Shown here: positions 29,653-37,693 of the stretch, piece by piece | Numbering within the stretch: the stretch's first letter is position 1 | How the letters are laid out: each line of letters starts with the position of its first letter | Assembly (NCBI GenBank): GCA_945865675.1 | Contig: CAMBFO010000009.1 | Coordinates: 1-45,544, forward strand | Length of the DNA stretch: 45,544 nt | Origin: Comamonas sp. lk | Lineage (GTDB): Bacteria > Pseudomonadota > Gammaproteobacteria > Burkholderiales > Burkholderiaceae_C | Reading direction: 5' to 3' | Program-made: the position numbers and the translations under genes | Notes under the pieces: model-generated | Told to the model about the DNA's origin: nothing | Databases searched by the model: none | The model's input: only the letters and a program-made list of their open reading frames with translations

Positions 29653-30264
29653 GTGCGCACACCCATTTCTGTTACGGATTCTGACGCCGGCTTGCGCGAA
29701 TTTCGCCAAAGCAGCGACAAAATTTTGTCCGGCCGTTTTCTCCAAGTCTTTAGTGACCAGGTGACGCTGCCCGACGGCAAAACCACTTTCCGTGAGTACA
29801 TTGTCCATCCCGGCGCGGTCATGGTCATCCCCCTTTTGACCGATGGCCAGGGCCACACTCGCATCGTGCTAGAGCGCCAGTTCCGCTACCCCGTCGATCA
29901 AGTCATGATCGAGCTGCCGGCGGGTAAGCGCGACGGCCAAGAAGATTTGCTGCTATGCGCCCAGCGCGAACTGCGCGAAGAAACCGGCTACACCGCCACC
30001 CAATGGGCGCACGCTGGTGTGCTGCATCCGTGTATTTCCTATTCCACTGAGTACATCGATATTTGGTTTGCCCAAGGCCTGCAAGCGGGGCCGCGCCAGT
30101 TGGATGCGGGTGAGTTTTTAGACGTGTTCAGCGCCAGCACCGACGAATTTTTTGCCTGGTGCCGCGATGGCCGTATCACCGATGCCAAAACCTTGATCGG
30201 CGCGCTCTGGCTGCAAAACTACCTCAGCGGCGCCTGGCCGCTGCAATGGCAGGACGCGGTATGA
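29653..30264 (+). CDS. NUDIX hydrolase (ADP-ribose pyrophosphatase-like)
   Basis: A 203-residue protein with a complete NUDIX box: GKRDGQEDLLLCAQRELREETGY covers residues about 91-113, with the metal-binding REL-REE-G core. The preceding LERQFRYPVDQVMIELPAG and the domain-swapping N-terminal strands are typical of ADP-ribose or nucleotide-sugar pyrophosphatases. The start is GTG. It follows nuoN closely and overlaps the next gene by 4 bp, so it is likely read through from the nuo operon. Confidence 0.9.
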   Translation: MRTPISVTDSDAGLREFRQSSDKILSGRFLQVFSDQVTLPDGKTTFREYIVHPGAVMVIPLLTDGQGHTRIVLERQFRYPVDQVMIELPAGKRDGQEDLLLCAQRELREETGYTATQWAHAGVLHPCISYSTEYIDIWFAQGLQAGPRQLDAGEFLDVFSASTDEFFAWCRDGRITDAKTLIGALWLQNYLSGAWPLQWQDAV

Positions 30265-30728
30265 AAGTGCTTGACTTGCAATGCGCACAGGGTCATAGCT
30301 TTGAGGGTTGGTTTGGCTCGGAAGAGGACTTTCAGTCGCAGCAGGCGCGCGCGCTGGTGCAATGCCCTTTATGTGGCGATGCCAGCATTAGCAAAAAGCT
30401 AAGCGCCCCACGCCTAAATTTGTCGCGTGCGTCCGCACCCGAGACATCTCAACGTGCTGAGCCGAGTGATAAAGCCCTGGCCGTTGCTGGCCCGCAAGAT
30501 GCGGACATGGCCAAACGCTGGATGGAGATCGGCCGGCACTTGATGGCCAACACCACCGATGTGGGCCAGAACTTTGCCGAAGAGGCCCGCAAAATCCATT
30601 ACGGCGAAGCCCCCGAGCGCGGCATCCGCGGCCAAACCAGCGCCCGCGAAGCGCGCGAGCTGATGGAGGAGGGCATAGGCGTATTGCCCTTTGCGCTGCC
30701 CGAAGCGCTCAAAGGGCCTTTGCAGTAG
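30261..30728 (+). CDS. DUF1178 family protein
   Basis: A 155-residue protein beginning MKVLDLQCAQGHSFEGWFGS with a zinc-ribbon-like pair of cysteines (LQC near residue 8 and CPLC near residues 35-38), an Arg/Ser-rich linker, and a conserved C-terminal region with GQNFAEEARKIHYGEAPERG and GIGVLPFALP. This matches the DUF1178 family, whose function is unknown. The ATG overlaps the NUDIX stop (ATGA), so the two are coupled. Confidence 0.88.
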   Translation: MKVLDLQCAQGHSFEGWFGSEEDFQSQQARALVQCPLCGDASISKKLSAPRLNLSRASAPETSQRAEPSDKALAVAGPQDADMAKRWMEIGRHLMANTTDVGQNFAEEARKIHYGEAPERGIRGQTSAREARELMEEGIGVLPFALPEALKGPLQ

Positions 30729-30737
30729 TTAAAACAC

Positions 30738-30766
30738 TTGCAAAAGCATTCGCTCATAACTACACT
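30738..30766 (+). promoter_or_regulatory. Promoter of the second brnT-brnA module, probably leaderless
   Basis: TTGCAA (30738-30743), 17 bp, TACACT (30761-30766): a near-consensus sigma-70 promoter. Six bases then lead to the ATG at 30773, so the first transcribed base should be the A of the start codon or a close neighbour. The same hexamers with the same spacing occur at the relE promoter (38412-38384). Confidence 0.6.
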
Positions 30767-30777
30767 GTAGTTATGAG
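30753..30777. promoter_or_regulatory. Perfect palindromic operator over the brnT -10 element and start codon
   Basis: Two perfect 12-bp arms (left arm CTCATAACTACA at 30753-30764, right arm 30766-30777) flank one central C. The palindrome covers the -10 hexamer and the first codons of brnT. BrnA and similar ribbon-helix-helix antitoxins bind such palindromes to repress their operon, so this is the likely autoregulatory site. Confidence 0.7.
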
Positions 30778-31054
30778 TATGCTCGAATTTGAATGGGATC
30801 CTAAGAAGGCCGCTGCCAACCTCAAGAGGCACCGCGTTTCCTTCGAAGAAGCGCGAACCGTATTTTTGGACGAGCAGGCCAAATTGATCGATGACCCAGA
30901 CCATTCGAGCGATGAGGATCGATTTGTCCTGCTTGGAATCAGCGGCTTACTCAGAGTCTTGTTGGTCTGCCATTGCTACCGACAGCAGGGGCAAACCATC
31001 CGCATCATTTCTGCCAGAAAGGCTTCCCAGGGGGAAGTCCGTCAATATAGCTAA
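30773..31054 (+). CDS. brnT: BrnT-family ribonuclease toxin (second module)
   Basis: A 93-residue protein with the BrnT signature FEWDPKKAAANLKRHRVSFEEA, the central DEDRFVLLGISGLLRVLLVCH strands and the C-terminal IRIISARKAS motif with catalytic-type Arg. It differs substantially from the copy at 3901. The start at 30773 lies within the operator palindrome; a second in-frame ATG at 30779 (codon 3) is possible. No Shine-Dalgarno sequence precedes either, in keeping with a leaderless message. Confidence 0.92.
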   Translation: MSMLEFEWDPKKAAANLKRHRVSFEEARTVFLDEQAKLIDDPDHSSDEDRFVLLGISGLLRVLLVCHCYRQQGQTIRIISARKASQGEVRQYS

Positions 31055-31064
31055 GGTGCCTGTT

Positions 31065-31274
31065 ATGCGAAAAGAATACGACTTCACAAATGCGCGCAAA
31101 AATCCCTATGCGGCGCAATTGAAAAAACAAATTACGATCAGGCTCGACGAAGACTCTATCGGTTATTTCAAAGGGATTTCGGCGCAGGTCGGCATTCCAT
31201 ACCAAAGCCTGATCAACCTGTATTTACGTGATTGCGCAGCGCAGCAGCGCACCTTGGACCTGCGCTGGAAATAA
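31065..31274 (+). CDS. brnA: BrnA-family antitoxin (second module)
   Basis: A 69-residue protein of the short BrnA type: MRKEYDFTNARKNPYAAQLK, then the ribbon-helix-helix KQITIRLDEDSIGYFKGIS and IPYQSLINLYLRDCA. It is strongly conserved relative to remembered BrnA sequences. It begins 10 bases after the brnT stop. It should neutralise BrnT and repress from the palindrome at 30753-30777. The longer open frame starting at 30891 would overlap brnT and is rejected. Confidence 0.93.
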   Translation: MRKEYDFTNARKNPYAAQLKKQITIRLDEDSIGYFKGISAQVGIPYQSLINLYLRDCAAQQRTLDLRWK

Positions 31275-31292
31275 ACTTTTCTAGCGGATTCG

Positions 31293-33068
31293 CTACACGT
31301 TAAATTGCAGCGCCGCCAGCCCGGCGTAGACGCCGCCGCGCGCTACCAGTTGCGCGTGCGTGCCTTGCTCTACCAGGCGGCCTTTGTCTAGCACCACAAT
31401 CAAGTCGGCTTTTTGCACCGTGGCCAGGCGGTGCGCCACTACCAGCGTGGTTCGGTTGCGCATGGCGGACTCCAAAGCTGCTTGCACCATGCGTTCGCTT
31501 TCGGCGTCCAAGGCGCTGGTGGCTTCGTCCAGCAGCAACAAGGGAGGGTTTTTCAGCATGGCGCGTGCGATGGCAATGCGCTGGCGCTGTCCGCCCGACA
31601 GGCGCAAACCGCGTTCCCCTAAAAACGTGTCATAGCCCTGGGGCAGGGTGCTGATAAATTCATGGGCAAAAGCCGCTTCGGCCGCCTGGCGCACCTCTTC
31701 GTCCGTAGCGTCGGGTTTACCGTAGCGGATGTTTTCCAGGGCGCTATTAGAAAAAATTACCGCGTCTTGCGGCACGATGCCGATGCGCGCGCGCAAGTCG
31801 CTCAGGGCCATGTCGTGGGTGGGCACGCCATCCAAGGTGATACGGCCCGACTGCGGGTCGTAAAAGCGCAACAGCAACTGAAACACCGTGCTCTTGCCCG
31901 CACCGCTGGGGCCCACTATGGCCACGGTTTGACCGGCCTCTATATTCAGCGAAAAGCCCGACAGTGCTTCTTGCAGCGGGCGCGAAGGGTAGTGGAAATG
32001 CAAGTCCTCAAAGCGCACGGCACTACCGGCCTGCGGCAGGGGCGCGGCCACCGGAGAAATAGGTGAGGCAATAGGCGAGCGGGTGTGCAGCAACTCCATC
32101 AAGCGCTCGGTAGCACCCGCAGCACGCAGCAAGTCGCCATACACCTCGCCCAGCACCGCAAATGCGCTGGCCAGCAATATCACGTACACCACCGTCTGCC
32201 CCAAGTCACCCGCCGTAATGCGCCCGGCGACCACCGCTTGCGTGCCCTGGTACAAGCCCCAGAGCAACGCGGCCGAGGTGGCGATGATGATGAAACACAC
32301 CAGTATGGAGCGCGCGCCGATGCGGCGGATGGCGGTGTCAAACGCATTGCGGGTAGACAGGCTAAAGCGGTCCGACTCGCGCCCCTCTGCGGTATAACTT
32401 TGCACCACCGGGATGGCATTGAGCACTTCGGCCGCAATCGCGCTGGAGTCGGCAATTCGGTCTTGGCTGGCGCGCGAGAGTTTGCGCACTCTGCGCCCAA
32501 ACCAGAGGCTGGGCATCACGATCAAGACCAGCACCAGCGTCACCTGCAGCATCACGATGGGGTTGGTCCAGATCAGCACGCTCAAAGCGCCCAGGCCCAG
32601 CACCGCATTGCGCAAGCCCATGCTCAGCGAGGAGCCCACCACGGTTTGCACCAAGGTGGTGTCCGCCGACAGGCGAGAGAGCACTTCGCCGGTTTGCGTG
32701 GTTTCAAAAAACTCCGGGCTTTGCTCCAGCACATGGTGGTAGACGGCGTTGCGGATGTCGGCCGTCACCCGCTCGCCCAGCCAGCTCACCATATAAAAGC
32801 GCAGCGCCGAAAAAATACCTAGCGCGCTGGCCACGCCAAAGAGCAAAGCAAAGTGCTCGCGCATGGCCACCATTTGCTCGCCTTTGTCCTGGCGCACCAG
32901 GCCGCCGTCTATCAGCATACGCAGCGCTACCGGAAAGGCCAGAGTGGCCGCGGCCGCCATCACCAAAAACACCAAAGCCAAACCGATGCGCCCGCGGTAA
33001 GGTGTTAAAAATGGAATCAGACCGGTTAAAGATTTGGGGCTTTGGGATTTGGGGCGTTCGGTCGTCAT
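31293..33068 (-). CDS. ABC exporter, fused membrane and ATPase domains (MsbA/ABCB-like)
   Basis: A 591-residue half-transporter that should work as a homodimer in the inner membrane. Six hydrophobic segments lie in residues about 25-310. The nucleotide-binding domain has Walker A GPSGAGKST (386-394), signature LSGGQ (490-494), Walker B LLLLDE (510-515) and the switch histidine in VVAHRLA (His546). Lipid or drug export is typical for this subfamily; the substrate is not shown. The start is ATG at 33068. It is transcribed convergently with the BrnT/BrnA module. Confidence 0.9.
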   Translation of the reverse strand: MTTERPKSQSPKSLTGLIPFLTPYRGRIGLALVFLVMAAAATLAFPVALRMLIDGGLVRQDKGEQMVAMREHFALLFGVASALGIFSALRFYMVSWLGERVTADIRNAVYHHVLEQSPEFFETTQTGEVLSRLSADTTLVQTVVGSSLSMGLRNAVLGLGALSVLIWTNPIVMLQVTLVLVLIVMPSLWFGRRVRKLSRASQDRIADSSAIAAEVLNAIPVVQSYTAEGRESDRFSLSTRNAFDTAIRRIGARSILVCFIIIATSAALLWGLYQGTQAVVAGRITAGDLGQTVVYVILLASAFAVLGEVYGDLLRAAGATERLMELLHTRSPIASPISPVAAPLPQAGSAVRFEDLHFHYPSRPLQEALSGFSLNIEAGQTVAIVGPSGAGKSTVFQLLLRFYDPQSGRITLDGVPTHDMALSDLRARIGIVPQDAVIFSNSALENIRYGKPDATDEEVRQAAEAAFAHEFISTLPQGYDTFLGERGLRLSGGQRQRIAIARAMLKNPPLLLLDEATSALDAESERMVQAALESAMRNRTTLVVAHRLATVQKADLIVVLDKGRLVEQGTHAQLVARGGVYAGLAALQFNV

Positions 33069-33133
33069 GGGCTGCTAGGTGGGGCCAAAGGGCGCAGCTG
33101 CAAGCGGGCCCGAAACTCCTATTGTCGCGGCAA

Positions 33134-34282
33134 TTACAGCCGTAGCGGCGACGCGTAGCCGGTCATCTCCAGGTAGCCGCGCCCGGCCAGGCGCTGCTGG
33201 CTGTCCAACACCTCGCACAAGCCCTCCCAGTAAATCGCGCCGGTAGAGCTGCGGCTATCCAGCTCCTGGGCCTCGAACACGGCCTTCACGGTGTAAAAGT
33301 CGGCCGGGGTGCGCACCAGCCACTGCACCGGGTAGCGCGCCTGGCTGCGCGGGCTTTGCCACCAGTGGGTGGGCTGAAACACCGCTTCGCCCTGCGTAAA
33401 GGTGTAGAGCGTGCTGCCCGCGCGAAAAGACCCGCCGTCCCACACGGCACGTCCCGCTTTGTCCCGCAGCTGAAACGCAGTCAGCGCGCTACCGTCCAAC
33501 ATGTTGATGCCTATCCAGTCCCAGCCCACCGCCCCCGGCGGTAGCAAGGCGTCGCTCCATTCATGGTCCAGCCAGGCCAGGCTGCCCGCACCCGCCGTGT
33601 AATTGCGGCCTTGCAGGCGGATCTGCCCCTGCACCGCTAGCTGCGGCAGGCTGTAGTAACAGCTGAAATGCTGGGGCGAGGGCCCTTTGCGCGACATGCC
33701 GCCTTGGCCTTGCAGCAGCAGCGGCTGGCTTTGGGTAAACGACAAATCCAGTGCAAAGCCCTTGGCCTGCACCTGCGCGCGCAGTCGCCCGTCGCTTTGG
33801 CGGGTGAGCGACCAGTCTTGCAGCAGCAAGCCGGTGTCGTCCGTCCGCGCCCAGGCCTGGTCGGCAGGGTTACTGCCTGCGGGCAATCCTGACCAACGGG
33901 CAATGCGCTGGTCGCTGTGCAATGCCTTGCCGGCCACATCGCTGACGGCGGCGTGGGCAAACAGCAAGTGCTTGGCGGCCAGTTTGGAGCCAGAGGCCTG
34001 CGTAGACGCTACTTTGCTGCGAAAAAACGTCACTTGAAAGCCCAAAGCGCCGGCACCATCGCCTGATGGTGCGTAACCGGTCACGTACCACCACTCGGTT
34101 TGAAAATCTGGGTGGGCGCCCAAGTCGCGCGGGAATTGCAAGGCTTTGTTTTGGAGCGATTGATTTCGAGGGTGCAACTTCGGTCCGGTTGCCAAGGGTG
34201 GTGCGTTTTGCGCCACTGAAGCGCCTGCGCCAGCGATGGCAAGAGGGCTCAGCAGTAGATGACGACGCGACATGGATTGCAT
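33134..34282 (-). CDS. CrtC/AttH-like lipocalin-domain protein, Tat-exported
   Basis: A protein of about 382 residues. A twin-arginine signal (SRRHLLLSPLAIAGAGASVA) is followed by a mature part with FPRDLGAHPDFQTEWWYVTGY, LGFQVTFFRS and SLAWLDHEWSDALLPPGAVGWDW. These are hallmarks of the carotenoid 1,2-hydratase (CrtC)/AttH family, a double lipocalin fold. Most bacterial members sit beside FtsX-type ABC permeases and have no known carotenoid role; no such permease is adjacent here. ATG starts at 34282 and 34273 are both reasonable; a TTG at 34300 is also in frame. Confidence 0.82.
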   Translation of the reverse strand: MQSMSRRHLLLSPLAIAGAGASVAQNAPPLATGPKLHPRNQSLQNKALQFPRDLGAHPDFQTEWWYVTGYAPSGDGAGALGFQVTFFRSKVASTQASGSKLAAKHLLFAHAAVSDVAGKALHSDQRIARWSGLPAGSNPADQAWARTDDTGLLLQDWSLTRQSDGRLRAQVQAKGFALDLSFTQSQPLLLQGQGGMSRKGPSPQHFSCYYSLPQLAVQGQIRLQGRNYTAGAGSLAWLDHEWSDALLPPGAVGWDWIGINMLDGSALTAFQLRDKAGRAVWDGGSFRAGSTLYTFTQGEAVFQPTHWWQSPRSQARYPVQWLVRTPADFYTVKAVFEAQELDSRSSTGAIYWEGLCEVLDSQQRLAGRGYLEMTGYASPLRL

Positions 34283-34472
34283 AAAGGGTGGCTGACTCAA
34301 TCTGACCGTTCCGACTCCGGGCGTTTTCGTGACAACTTAGCTACCACTGCCATACCTGGGTTCAACTATTTCTTTGCCTATTTTCGTAACGCGGACAACT
34401 GGCAGCGAGCATGGCCCATCAGTGTGTGCAGTATGATCAGCCACGGCGGCGGCGAACCGGATTGGACCACGT

Positions 34473-34507
34473 AATTGCGTGCGGTACAGCTCTTGTACCA
34501 GGCAATT
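34473..34507 (+). promoter_or_regulatory. Stem-loop in the leader of the Wzz-like gene
   Basis: GGTACA (34483-34488) pairs with TGTACC (34494-34499) around GCTCT. An outer helix AATTGC (34473-34478) with GCAATT (34502-34507) is separated by unpaired bases, and TTCGTTTT follows. It lies in the roughly 280-base gene-free stretch 34283-34560 before the gene at 34561 and could be an attenuator-like or mRNA-stabilising structure. Apart from this hairpin I see nothing definite in that stretch. Confidence 0.35.
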
Positions 34508-34560
34508 TTCGTTTTCCTTGGAATTACTCTATTAGGCAACTATTGCCCTTTATTAAATTT

Positions 34561-35682
34561 ATGAATGCAAGCATTTTGAAAGAAGACGCAGAAGACTTTT
34601 CATTATTGGATGTCTTTCTTTTCTTTGGTAGAAGTCTAAGGCTCCTTTTAGTTACCAGCGCGCTGGGCTTGGGTGTCGGGCTGGTTGCTTACTTGATGTA
34701 TCCGGCATACAAGGGCTCTATCCTTTTGCCAAATATCTCCGACCCGATGTATATCAAGCGGCTTCAATTCATTATGCCCCGCATGGCAGCTTCGTTGGAC
34801 GATTCCGATGCCATGAAGGAGAAGTTGATGAGAGAAAAATTCTGGACCGACAATTTCTTCGCTAACTACGTGATTAAAAAGCAAGATTTCAAAGACCTCA
34901 AAGATTTACAAGATTCCAAGAAGGATGAGACATCTTCCCCGACTTTGACTTTGTCGCTAAAGGAGCGCTCGCTCGATGACTTGCATCGCAATATGGACTA
35001 TTTCGTTAACTATGTAAAAGATAAGTCAACGATTTATTATCTTGAGGATTTGTCTACTGGCATAAAGTACCAGTCCGCAATTTTCATTGCAAATTATGAA
35101 AAGACCATTTTGGAATTAAGTAATGAAAAAAAATACACACTTAAAAAGATCGCGAGTCTCGAGTCCATTGGGCAGCAATTCAAAGGTGCAAGTTTTGCGC
35201 AATCCAGTCAGCTTTTTGACTTGAAAGATGGCGGTTCCAAATTTTTGCCTGTCAATGTGCAACTGATCGCATTGAAGAAAGAGTTATCAGATATCGACCT
35301 CCAACTTGAACGCAATCAAGACGCGTTCGATGAAAATCAGGTCCGAGTTAAGCTCCAAAGTGTGATCGCAGAAAATTTGAAATCATGTGGTAACGGCCTA
35401 AAGTGTATTGAAAATATATTGGAAGGCGCCCGCAAGGAGGAGTTGTCTGCGTCAAAAACTCCAGGTACGATCATTGGCTTCAAGCGTTTCATCAGTCAAC
35501 TTGAGAGCGCACGCTCTCAAAACGCTAATGGCTTTTCTCAATTGATCGCAATGAACGTAGAAAAAACTAGTTCATCACTATTTTTGCTAGGTGGGCTGAT
35601 CGCGGGCCTATTGTTTGGGGTATTGGGTGCCCTCGTGTATGAGGCCATAAAAAATCGCAGTGCAACGCCAGTTCCAGTTTAG
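34561..35682 (+). CDS. Wzz-like (chain-length determinant family) membrane protein
   Basis: A 373-residue protein with one hydrophobic segment near residues 25-47 and a second at about 345-367, bracketing a large, charged, helix-rich periplasmic part. This is the Wzz/polysaccharide co-polymerase architecture that sets O-antigen or exopolysaccharide chain length. The N-terminal SLLDVFLFFGRSLRLLLVTS fits the Wzz start. Sequence similarity is otherwise too weak for a firm family call. The gene is visibly AT-richer and has different codon use from its neighbours, and no polysaccharide genes are adjacent, which suggests horizontal transfer. The ATG at 34561 is preferred to a longer in-frame start at 34411. 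Confidence 0.6.
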   Translation: MNASILKEDAEDFSLLDVFLFFGRSLRLLLVTSALGLGVGLVAYLMYPAYKGSILLPNISDPMYIKRLQFIMPRMAASLDDSDAMKEKLMREKFWTDNFFANYVIKKQDFKDLKDLQDSKKDETSSPTLTLSLKERSLDDLHRNMDYFVNYVKDKSTIYYLEDLSTGIKYQSAIFIANYEKTILELSNEKKYTLKKIASLESIGQQFKGASFAQSSQLFDLKDGGSKFLPVNVQLIALKKELSDIDLQLERNQDAFDENQVRVKLQSVIAENLKSCGNGLKCIENILEGARKEELSASKTPGTIIGFKRFISQLESARSQNANGFSQLIAMNVEKTSSSLFLLGGLIAGLLFGVLGALVYEAIKNRSATPVPV

Positions 35683-35779
35683 GCGCGGATGGGGTTCTTT
35701 AGTCGGTAGTCTGCCTACGGGCTGGCCTTCTAAGCAAGCAGCAAGTTCCAGCATAATCTGCCTACTCAGAGAGGACGCC

Positions 35780-36616
35780 ATGCCTGAAAACCCAGTTTTA
35801 ATCAATACGCCTGGCAAGGCTTTGTTCGTAGCCGCACTCTTGATTCTGTTACCGCATCTTCCAGTTCATTCCGCAAAAGACGAGCCGGGGCCAGCGGCTC
35901 CTTTAGGCACCACCCAATACACCTACAAACTCAGCCTGCTGATCGATTTCAAAAAGCGCGAGAAAATTCTCAAGGCCAATGGCGAAGAGCCTTCGGTGTT
36001 TGACACGGCGCTCTCCAAGTTCAGCAGCGCCATCCATGCGGCCGATGTGGTGGACACGGTGGAGCGCAAGGCCAACCAGCTCAAGCTCACCTCTGTCACC
36101 AGCCCGGTGGGCGCACTCAGCGTGTTGGTGGCGGACAAAAAGTACAAGCGCCAGTCCATCAGCGTCCCCGAAAACGGCGCCTACCGCACCACCTTTTACT
36201 ACGAAGAGCGGGGCGACGGGCCACGCACCACCTCGGTGGTGGATTACAAAAAGCAAAGCGCTGTTTTTTACACCGGCAGCAAGGTAGACAGCACCGAAAA
36301 GCTGAGCGGCGATACGCAGGACATGCTAAACGTGCTGTACGAAGGCGTAGGCCGCAAGAAAGCCGTGGCGGACTTTTGGATCAACTCATCCAAGGGTTTG
36401 CAAAAAATGCAGTTCACCCCGGCTGAAATTTGGGACATACCCGTAGGCGTCCAAAAGCTAAAAGCCCGCCGCTACGCCAAGCGCGTAGACAAAAACGACA
36501 CCGCCACCTTCGAGATCTGGATAGACGAAGCCAGCAAAATGCCTGTGCGCTACCAGATTGGCCTGGCCGAGAACTATGGCGCGACGATATTGGTGGAGTT
36601 GCAGGGGGTGAAGTAA
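35780..36616 (+). CDS. DUF3108 family secreted protein
   Basis: A 278-residue protein with an N-terminal hydrophobic signal (ALFVAALLILLPHLPVHSA, probable cleavage after HSA). The mature part has TQYTYKLSLLIDF near its start, a central RTTFYYEERGDGPRTTSVVDY, and MQFTPAEIWDIPVGVQKLKA followed by ATFEIWIDEASKMPVRYQI. This matches the DUF3108 pattern of periplasmic beta-rich proteins of unknown role. The ATG follows AGAGAGG. Codon use returns to the normal G+C-rich type compared with the preceding gene. Confidence 0.75.
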   Translation: MPENPVLINTPGKALFVAALLILLPHLPVHSAKDEPGPAAPLGTTQYTYKLSLLIDFKKREKILKANGEEPSVFDTALSKFSSAIHAADVVDTVERKANQLKLTSVTSPVGALSVLVADKKYKRQSISVPENGAYRTTFYYEERGDGPRTTSVVDYKKQSAVFYTGSKVDSTEKLSGDTQDMLNVLYEGVGRKKAVADFWINSSKGLQKMQFTPAEIWDIPVGVQKLKARRYAKRVDKNDTATFEIWIDEASKMPVRYQIGLAENYGATILVELQGVK

Positions 36617-36653
36617 ATTGGGTCGGAATGTGGTCAATCTGACATACCCGAAA

Positions 36654-37010
36654 TTAAGAAAGTGCCAGTGCGTCCAAGACGCTGCGCTCGATGAGGCGCA
36701 GGTCTTCACTGGAGAGCGAACCGATTCGTCGAAGCACACGTGTCGCTTTGTTGATGGTGGTGATTTGGTCGCACACCGCTACCGAATTGTGGCCCGCCGA
36801 AGGGACTGGAACTGCAAACACAGGAACGGGCTGGGGTGACGATGAAAGCGGCACCACCATCACGGTGCGACGGACATTGTTGATGGCATCCCGAGATATC
36901 ACTACGGCAGGGCGTCGCTTCATGATTTCGGAGCCAACTTTGTACTCTTCGCCTTTGGGCGGGTCAAAGTCGATGATATAAATGTCCCCCCGTCGAATGC
37001 TGGTGCTCAT
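36654..37010 (-). CDS. MazF/PemK-family ribonuclease toxin
   Basis: A 118-residue toxin with the MazF/PemK pattern: IRRGDIYIIDFDPPKGEEYK, then KRRPAVVISRDAINN, VMVVPLSSS and VAVCDQITTINKATR. The Arg in RRPAVVIS and the residues of VVPLSSS line the RNase site in the family. Such toxins cut mRNA at short motifs. It is the downstream gene of an antitoxin-toxin pair with a 4-bp ATGA overlap and is convergent with the DUF3108 gene. Confidence 0.92.
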   Translation of the reverse strand: MSTSIRRGDIYIIDFDPPKGEEYKVGSEIMKRRPAVVISRDAINNVRRTVMVVPLSSSPQPVPVFAVPVPSAGHNSVAVCDQITTINKATRVLRRIGSLSSEDLRLIERSVLDALALS

Positions 37011-37387
37011 GAAAGTGATTCACCGGCCACGGCATCTGCCCCATCGGATGCCGCGCGAACGTCTTCAAAGCCAGGTTCTGTCTCGACCATGTGGGCCCAT
37101 TGCTCCAGCAGACGGTCCTTTTCACTTTCAAGGGCTAGGCGGTCAACCGCCTGGTCAGGCTGGGCTCCTCGCTCTGGCCAAAAAAGGCGGAACGGGTCAC
37201 TTCTTTGTTCACGTGTTGCTTCGGCTGATGCGCTGCGCGCAGCCGGACCACTGGTGAGGTACAGGCGAAAGGCCTCTCGGAATAACTCCGAGCGGTTGCG
37301 CCCCTCCTGGTTGCAGACTTGTTCAATCTGCTTGGCCATGTTGTCCGGCACCGTGATAGTGAATCGTTGGTATGCAAGTTGGGTCAT
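37007..37387 (-). CDS. Ribbon-helix-helix antitoxin of the MazF-like toxin
   Basis: A 126-residue protein. The N-terminal AYQRFTITVPDNMAKQIEQV followed by GRNRSELFREAFRLYLTS is a CopG/MetJ-type ribbon-helix-helix DNA-binding domain. The acidic C-terminal half (about residues 55-126) should wrap the toxin. The order antitoxin-toxin and the 4-bp overlap are usual for MazEF-like modules. It likely represses itself through the inverted repeats just upstream (37416-37430). Confidence 0.88.
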   Translation of the reverse strand: MTQLAYQRFTITVPDNMAKQIEQVCNQEGRNRSELFREAFRLYLTSGPAARSASAEATREQRSDPFRLFWPERGAQPDQAVDRLALESEKDRLLEQWAHMVETEPGFEDVRAASDGADAVAGESLS

Positions 37388-37415
37388 ATATTACTTTTTG
37401 CGTATAAAGTATGAT

Positions 37416-37430
37416 CTTAGTATACCTAAG
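37416..37430. promoter_or_regulatory. Palindromic operator candidate upstream of the first MazF-like module
   Basis: CTTAG (37416-37420) and CTAAG (37426-37430) are inverted around TATAC. The sequence ATACTT recurs twice on the minus strand within 25 bases. The site is about 30 bases before the antitoxin start in an AT-rich stretch, as expected for a ribbon-helix-helix operator. No confident -35/-10 pair could be assigned. Confidence 0.4.
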
Positions 37431-37432
37431 TA

Positions 37433-37504
37433 TTAAAATGTGTCGCTACACAACACCCTATTTCCCAGATTGAAACGGTAAATTTGGCCGCGTTGGAACT
37501 CCAT
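37433..37504 (-). pseudogene. Truncated MazF-like toxin N terminus
   Basis: A 23-codon frame begins MEFQRGQIYRFNLGN, the usual start of a MazF/PemK-fold toxin (RGxIYxxNLG), then runs into unrelated residues and stops at 37433-37435. It lies 12 bases after the small frame ending at 37517. I read it as the stump of a fourth toxin-antitoxin module whose rest was lost, the break lying just upstream of the next module's operator. It could be a chance frame, but the motif match is close. Confidence 0.45.
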
Positions 37505-37516
37505 GATTTGCCAGCC

Positions 37517-37663
37517 TTATTCGGGAATACCGTCAAGGCCGTCAGCGATGGTGCTATCCCATAGTTTTTCATCTGCAATGGCCTCTGCATTGGCTGGGTC
37601 ATTCATGAAGGCGGCAGCAATCGCTTCGAGCGCTTGCTCGCGGGTCGCTAGGGCTTGCTGCAT
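37517..37663 (-). CDS. Small 48-residue protein, candidate orphan antitoxin
   Basis: Begins MQQALATREQALEAIAAAFM and ends STIADGLDGIPE; Ala/Glu-rich and probably helical. The ATG at 37663 follows GAGG by 5 bases on the minus strand, and the gene lies 30 bases after the HTH antitoxin stop, so it can be part of that operon. The truncated MazF-like start follows 12 bases later, which makes an antitoxin (whole or partial) the simplest guess. I do not recognise the family. Confidence 0.45.
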   Translation of the reverse strand: MQQALATREQALEAIAAAFMNDPANAEAIADEKLWDSTIADGLDGIPE

Positions 37664-37693
37664 GTATACCTCTACTCCCGACTGCGCTCGCCT

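Noticed and set aside
34411-34560. In-frame upstream extension of the Wzz-like gene
   Set aside because: The extra 50 residues are encoded by sequence holding a stem-loop, and the first membrane segment would no longer be near the N terminus as in Wzz proteins.
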